Below, in pieces: positions 61,182-64,000 of a stretch of 64,000 nt of DNA (position 1 is its first letter; every line of letters starts with the position of its first letter). The position numbers and the translations under genes were made by a program. The notes beneath the pieces are model-generated. The model did no database searches. It saw only the letters and a program-made list of their open reading frames with translations, and was not told the origin of the DNA. The stretch is from Solimicrobium sp043758755 (lineage in GTDB: Bacteria; Pseudomonadota; Gammaproteobacteria; Burkholderiales; Burkholderiaceae_D): positions 17,656-81,655 of the forward strand of contig JAYVMW010000058.1 of assembly GCA_043758755.1 (NCBI GenBank). Direction: 5' to 3'.

Positions 61182-62897
61182 CTAATCAAAGAAATGAAAT
61201 GTGTTTGCGCCCAGAGCCTTGGCCCGGTACATCGCGGCATCGGAATTTTGGAGTAACAGATCCGCGTGATCACCATGTTCCGGGTACAGGGAAACGCCGA
61301 TACTGGTGGCAATTTGGATTTCATACCCTTCGATCGTCATTTCTTTGGAGAGGGATTCGACGATTTTTTCCGCGATCCGGCACACATCGTCCCGGCTGCC
61401 GATTTCCTCAAGCAACACGACGAATTCATCGCCTCCCAATCGTGCGACCGTGTCGGAGGCACGAACACAAGTGGTCAATCGTTGCGCCACTATTTTCAGC
61501 ATCTGGTCTCCGGCATGATGGCCGAGCGTATCGTTGACTTTCTTGAAGTCGTTCAGGTCGAGAAAAATCACCGACAAATTCTTGTCGTTGCGCTTCGATT
61601 GGGCAATCCCCCGAATCAGTCTGTCGGTGAATAAGGCGCGGTTGGGAAGGCCCGTGAGCGCGTCGTGATGTGCCAGAAAGTGCATCCGGTCTTCGGCCGC
61701 TTTGCGTTTGGTGATGTCTGAAAAAACCGCCACGTAATTGCAGATTTCGCCACACGAATTCGTGACGACATTGATATTGAGCCACTCGACGTAGATCTCG
61801 CCATTGCGGCGCCTGTTCCATACTTCACCCTGCCAGTGTCCGCTCTTTGCAAGCTGATCGCGCATCGCCTGATAGAATTGGCTGTCGTGTCGGCCCGAAG
61901 CGAGAATCGACGGCTTCTTGCCTAATACTTCATGGGCACTAAAGCCAGTCATCATAGTGAAGGCCGGATTGACCGATTCGATCAGGTTGTCAGCGTTGGT
62001 AATCATGATCGCCTCGAACGTGTTGGCAAACGCCGTCGCTGCCAGACGCAGGTGGTGGTTCGAGATCGCGAGTATCTCTGAGCGTTCGTTCAAGGTCTCT
62101 TGCAATTGCCGCACATACTCTGACTCGATATTGGCCAGGATGTCGGAAAAAGCCAGTAATCCGACCAGTTGTCCATTTTGGTCTGTAACGCCAAGATGGC
62201 GAATCCTGCTTTTCAGGAACTGCTTGCGGGCCTGATACAGACTGGAACTGGCTGGGATTATGATCAATGGAAAGCTTGCCACCTCGCCGACAGTAGCATG
62301 CATCTTGCAGTCGCTGATCACGCGCACGACGTCCCGCTCGGTCAGAATGCCGTACACGTTATCGTGCCGTTCGACGATGATTGCATCGATCTGTCTTTGC
62401 CTCATTTCCCGGATTGCCAGATGGGCAGGAAGCGAACCCGAAATTTTGGGCAGCACCTGATTGTAGACCGACGCTACTTCGCGCAGTGTGAGGTAGTAAT
62501 CCAGACCTTGTTGAATCACCACATCGGTCTGGGAAACGATGCCTTTGGGTTCTCCAGACCGATCGGTTACAAGGAGATGACGAATCTTCTCGTCGCGGAA
62601 CCGCAAGGCGGCAATACCAATCGGCGTATCGATATCGATCGCCATTACCGGGGACGACATTATCCGTGATATCGGTACGCAAAGTGCGTCCGGGTCGGTC
62701 AAATTAACCGCCAGGGCGTCCTGTTCGGTCCATATGCCGACGATGTGCTCGCCGTCTTCGATCAGGATTGAACTGCATTGCTGGCTGACCATGAGGCTGG
62801 CGACTTCCGAGATGGGGGTGTCCAGCGCGCAGGTCAGCATGTTGGCATGGACTATATTTCTTAGTGTGACTTCCGGCTGATTCATTGATTTATTCAT
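61182..62897 (-). CDS. CBS(x4)-PAS-GGDEF diguanylate cyclase
   Basis: About 571 residues from 62897 (Met at 62885 possible). Two CBS pairs (about residues 10-125 and 135-255) read MLTCALDTPISEVASLM, SSPVMAIDIDTPIGIAALRF, VLPKISGSLPAHLAIREM and ASFPLIIIPASSSLYQARKQF. A PAS domain (about 285-400) precedes a GGDEF domain with RLGGDEFVVLL and inhibitory-site RASD. CBS pairs usually bind adenine nucleotides, so this enzyme may tie c-di-GMP synthesis to energy charge. Cytoplasmic. Confidence 0.9.
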   Translation of the reverse strand: MNKSMNQPEVTLRNIVHANMLTCALDTPISEVASLMVSQQCSSILIEDGEHIVGIWTEQDALAVNLTDPDALCVPISRIMSSPVMAIDIDTPIGIAALRFRDEKIRHLLVTDRSGEPKGIVSQTDVVIQQGLDYYLTLREVASVYNQVLPKISGSLPAHLAIREMRQRQIDAIIVERHDNVYGILTERDVVRVISDCKMHATVGEVASFPLIIIPASSSLYQARKQFLKSRIRHLGVTDQNGQLVGLLAFSDILANIESEYVRQLQETLNERSEILAISNHHLRLAATAFANTFEAIMITNADNLIESVNPAFTMMTGFSAHEVLGKKPSILASGRHDSQFYQAMRDQLAKSGHWQGEVWNRRRNGEIYVEWLNINVVTNSCGEICNYVAVFSDITKRKAAEDRMHFLAHHDALTGLPNRALFTDRLIRGIAQSKRNDKNLSVIFLDLNDFKKVNDTLGHHAGDQMLKIVAQRLTTCVRASDTVARLGGDEFVVLLEEIGSRDDVCRIAEKIVESLSKEMTIEGYEIQIATSIGVSLYPEHGDHADLLLQNSDAAMYRAKALGANTFHFFD

Positions 62898-63008
62898 AAA
62901 TTTTAGCTTGTCACTGTCGATTACAAAGGCCAAAGCCCTGCAGTGCCGGCAGGCTGACCGTTTTTTAGCTTTTTCGCCGCTGCGTCCTGACTGATAATGT
63001 TGATTCAC

Positions 63009-63361
63009 AATCCGGCATGTTTGCCACGCCGCCGATGCTCTGAGCAGTATGCCTGCGGCAGCTTTGCAACTTGCATCGAAACTGGAAGTGCGATGCCATG
63101 ATGTACCCGGGCTGCGATATCGGCCTTCGCATCAAATACAAACCTCCTGAAGTCGCCTGCAAACCGAGGCCGCGATGAACCATACTCAAATAAGTTTTAG
63201 CTTGCGACGGATCTGATCGATGTCCAGGGAATCATTCTGCAATTGTTATTGCCTCCAACATCGGTAAGATTGGACACGCTTCCCGCGTAACTGACATTGA
63301 TCTGGATCAACGCGGATCGAGATTTCCCATGAGGCCAAACAGTGCCGATCTGAATTGCTCA
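63009..63361. other. Intergenic region with one FNR palindrome
   Basis: About 350 bp upstream of the small hypothetical gene and the CBS-GGDEF gene. A perfect FNR-type palindrome lies at 63297-63310. No other gene or repeat recognised. Confidence 0.5.
63297..63310 (+). promoter_or_regulatory. FNR-type palindrome TTGATCTGGATCAA
   Basis: Both half-sites are perfect. No good -10 lies at 28.5 bp (AGGCCA on the forward strand). Its centre is 58.5 bp before the ATG at 63362, close to the distances seen for the other sites (62-76 bp), so it may serve the small gene. Confidence 0.5.
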
Positions 63362-63586
63362 ATGAGTGCTACGCGATTGCATGGTAGTTACGATGTGCCG
63401 GAAGGGCTGTATGCAGAAACTGGAAGCGCGCAGGATGATGCCAGTAAATTATGGTCAGATCGGGTGAGTGACTTCGACCAGCTTTCTCCAGCCATGCAAA
63501 GAACATTTGGTACTGAACTTTGTGACTATTTGCGCGATTTTTATCAGGCTCCGACTCATTGCGATTATCCATTTCACCGCCGCTGA
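63362..63586 (+). CDS. Small hypothetical protein behind an FNR-type site
   Basis: 74 residues from MSATRLHGSYDVPEG; an upstream in-frame ATG at 63329 would put the start before the transcript start implied by the FNR site. Acidic, soluble, with DQLSPAMQRTFGTELCDYLRDFYQ. No family recognised. The end overlaps the convergent PEP-CTERM fragment by 13 bp. Confidence 0.5.
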   Translation: MSATRLHGSYDVPEGLYAETGSAQDDASKLWSDRVSDFDQLSPAMQRTFGTELCDYLRDFYQAPTHCDYPFHRR

Positions 63587-63819
63587 TATTTGGAAACGTG
63601 CAGCCAGGCGATCAGTCCGATAGCTAATAACATCAATGTGTGCGGTTCAGGAACCTGTGGATTATTTTTCGGCGGATTTTCTGAAAGCTGAAATGCCAGA
63701 TTTTCTTTTGAATCAAAAGACCACAAAGCACCATTATAGGTAGCGCCACCGAGCTGTGCACCGAGGCCTGTTGTTTCCCAGGAGTCTGCGTGGCAGAACG
63801 ACAGCAACCCTTTAATCAA
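63574..63819 (-). pseudogene. PEP-CTERM protein C-terminal fragment
   Basis: 81 codons ending with a PEP-CTERM exosortase sorting signal: VPEPHTLMLLAIGLIAWL followed by HVSKYQRR. The N-terminus lacks a signal peptide, which such exported proteins need, and the reading frame ends beside the dispersed repeat at 63821. It is read as the 3' part of a gene cut by that repeat or a rearrangement. Confidence 0.65.
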
Positions 63820-63820
63820 C

Positions 63821-63874
63821 GTCTAGGCGACCCCGTCATTCCCGCGTGCCTTTGGGGTTAACTCAGTGAGGTAA
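63821..63874. repeat. Dispersed repeat copy with inverted repeat
   Basis: GTCTAGGCGACCCCGTCATT continues into CCCGCG, sharing CTAGGCGACCCC with 21126-21160. An inverted repeat GGGGTTA...TAACCCC (63854-63878) follows. It lies between the PEP-CTERM fragment and a nuclease gene. Confidence 0.65.
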
Positions 63875-63885
63875 CCCCAGCGTCG

Positions 63886-63999
63886 TCACGCTGTCAATTC
63901 GAGGTACAAGTCGTTCCAATAGGGATTGGTCGCTTCGATTATCCGGATTTTCCAGGCCCGATTCCATTTTTTGATTTGTTTTTCACGAATAATTGCAGA
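63886..63999 (-). CDS. GIY-YIG nuclease-family protein (C-terminal end; runs off the window)
   Basis: Reverse-strand frame open to the window edge, reading IIREKQIKKWNRAWKIRIIE then ATNPYWNDLYLELTA and TGA. This matches the C-terminus of small GIY-YIG (YhbQ/UPF0213-like) nucleases (REKQIKxWxRxxKIxLIExxNPxWxDL). The catalytic GIY-YIG part lies outside. Confidence 0.75.
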   Translation of the reverse strand, partial: SAIIREKQIKKWNRAWKIRIIEATNPYWNDLYLELTA

Positions 64000-64000
64000 C

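Overview
The window reads as a chromosomal segment of a betaproteobacterium (Nitrosomonadales/Burkholderiales-like; I cannot name the genus). Pointers are a System I cytochrome c maturation operon, the ubiUVT genes for O2-independent ubiquinone synthesis, phasins of the polyhydroxyalkanoate (PHA) type, a Tad pilus locus, a PEP-CTERM tail and moderate GC. No rRNA, tRNA, CRISPR array, intact prophage or IS element was seen. Several broken genes and a dispersed repeat family show local rearrangement.

Layout: 1-4200 ccmF-ccmG-ccmH-ccmI (ccmF cut by the window start). 4289-5026 a ParE-type toxin and its partner. 5251-7635 ubiU-ubiV-ubiT. 7772-9472 a Cache-GGDEF protein. 9526-12259 a NarL/FixJ-type response regulator and PAS histidine kinase, next to a cysteine-less FNR-family regulator (12673-13455). 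13862-24150 a storage-lipid region: BON protein, alpha/beta hydrolase, two-domain fatty acyl-CoA reductase, acyl-CoA ligase, phasin, wax ester synthase/DGAT and an OmpA-type lipoprotein. 24183-33844 stress genes mixed with gene remnants: phasin, erythromycin-esterase-like protein, UspA and Lon fragments, lipoprotein, hemerythrin, Hsp20, nitroreductase, CYTH-CHAD protein, truncated GGDEF. 33870-38775 a second PAS histidine kinase, then thiolase, small protein and SDR. 39097-51402 a Tad/Flp pilus locus headed by an AAA ATPase. 51789-51911 a remnant of a second fnr-like gene. 52217-56940 adenine deaminase, outer-membrane protein, chalcone-isomerase-like protein and amino-acid-type binding protein. 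57330-62897 two large c-di-GMP signalling proteins, one with a periplasmic c-heme motif. 63362-64000 small or fragmentary genes.

The main observation is a set of FNR/FixK-type palindromes (TTGAT-N4-ATCAA and close variants) scattered over about 26 kb. In eight cases the palindrome centre lies exactly 28.5 bp upstream of a plausible -10 hexamer, and in two more 29.5 bp; this is class II FNR geometry (centre at -41.5). The sites precede the BON protein, acyl-CoA reductase, acyl-CoA ligase, a UspA remnant, a lipoprotein, Hsp20, nitroreductase, thiolase and the AAA ATPase. The encoded FNR-family protein keeps the E-x-x-S-R recognition motif for TTGAT but has lost the N-terminal iron-sulfur cysteines, and sits beside a PAS kinase/LuxR-type regulator pair, recalling FixL-FixJ-FixK. 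I infer a low-oxygen or dormancy regulon coupling stress proteins, wax ester/PHA storage and possibly pilus assembly, similar in gene content to the mycobacterial DosR regulon but built on an FNR-type regulator. This rests on sequence reading alone.
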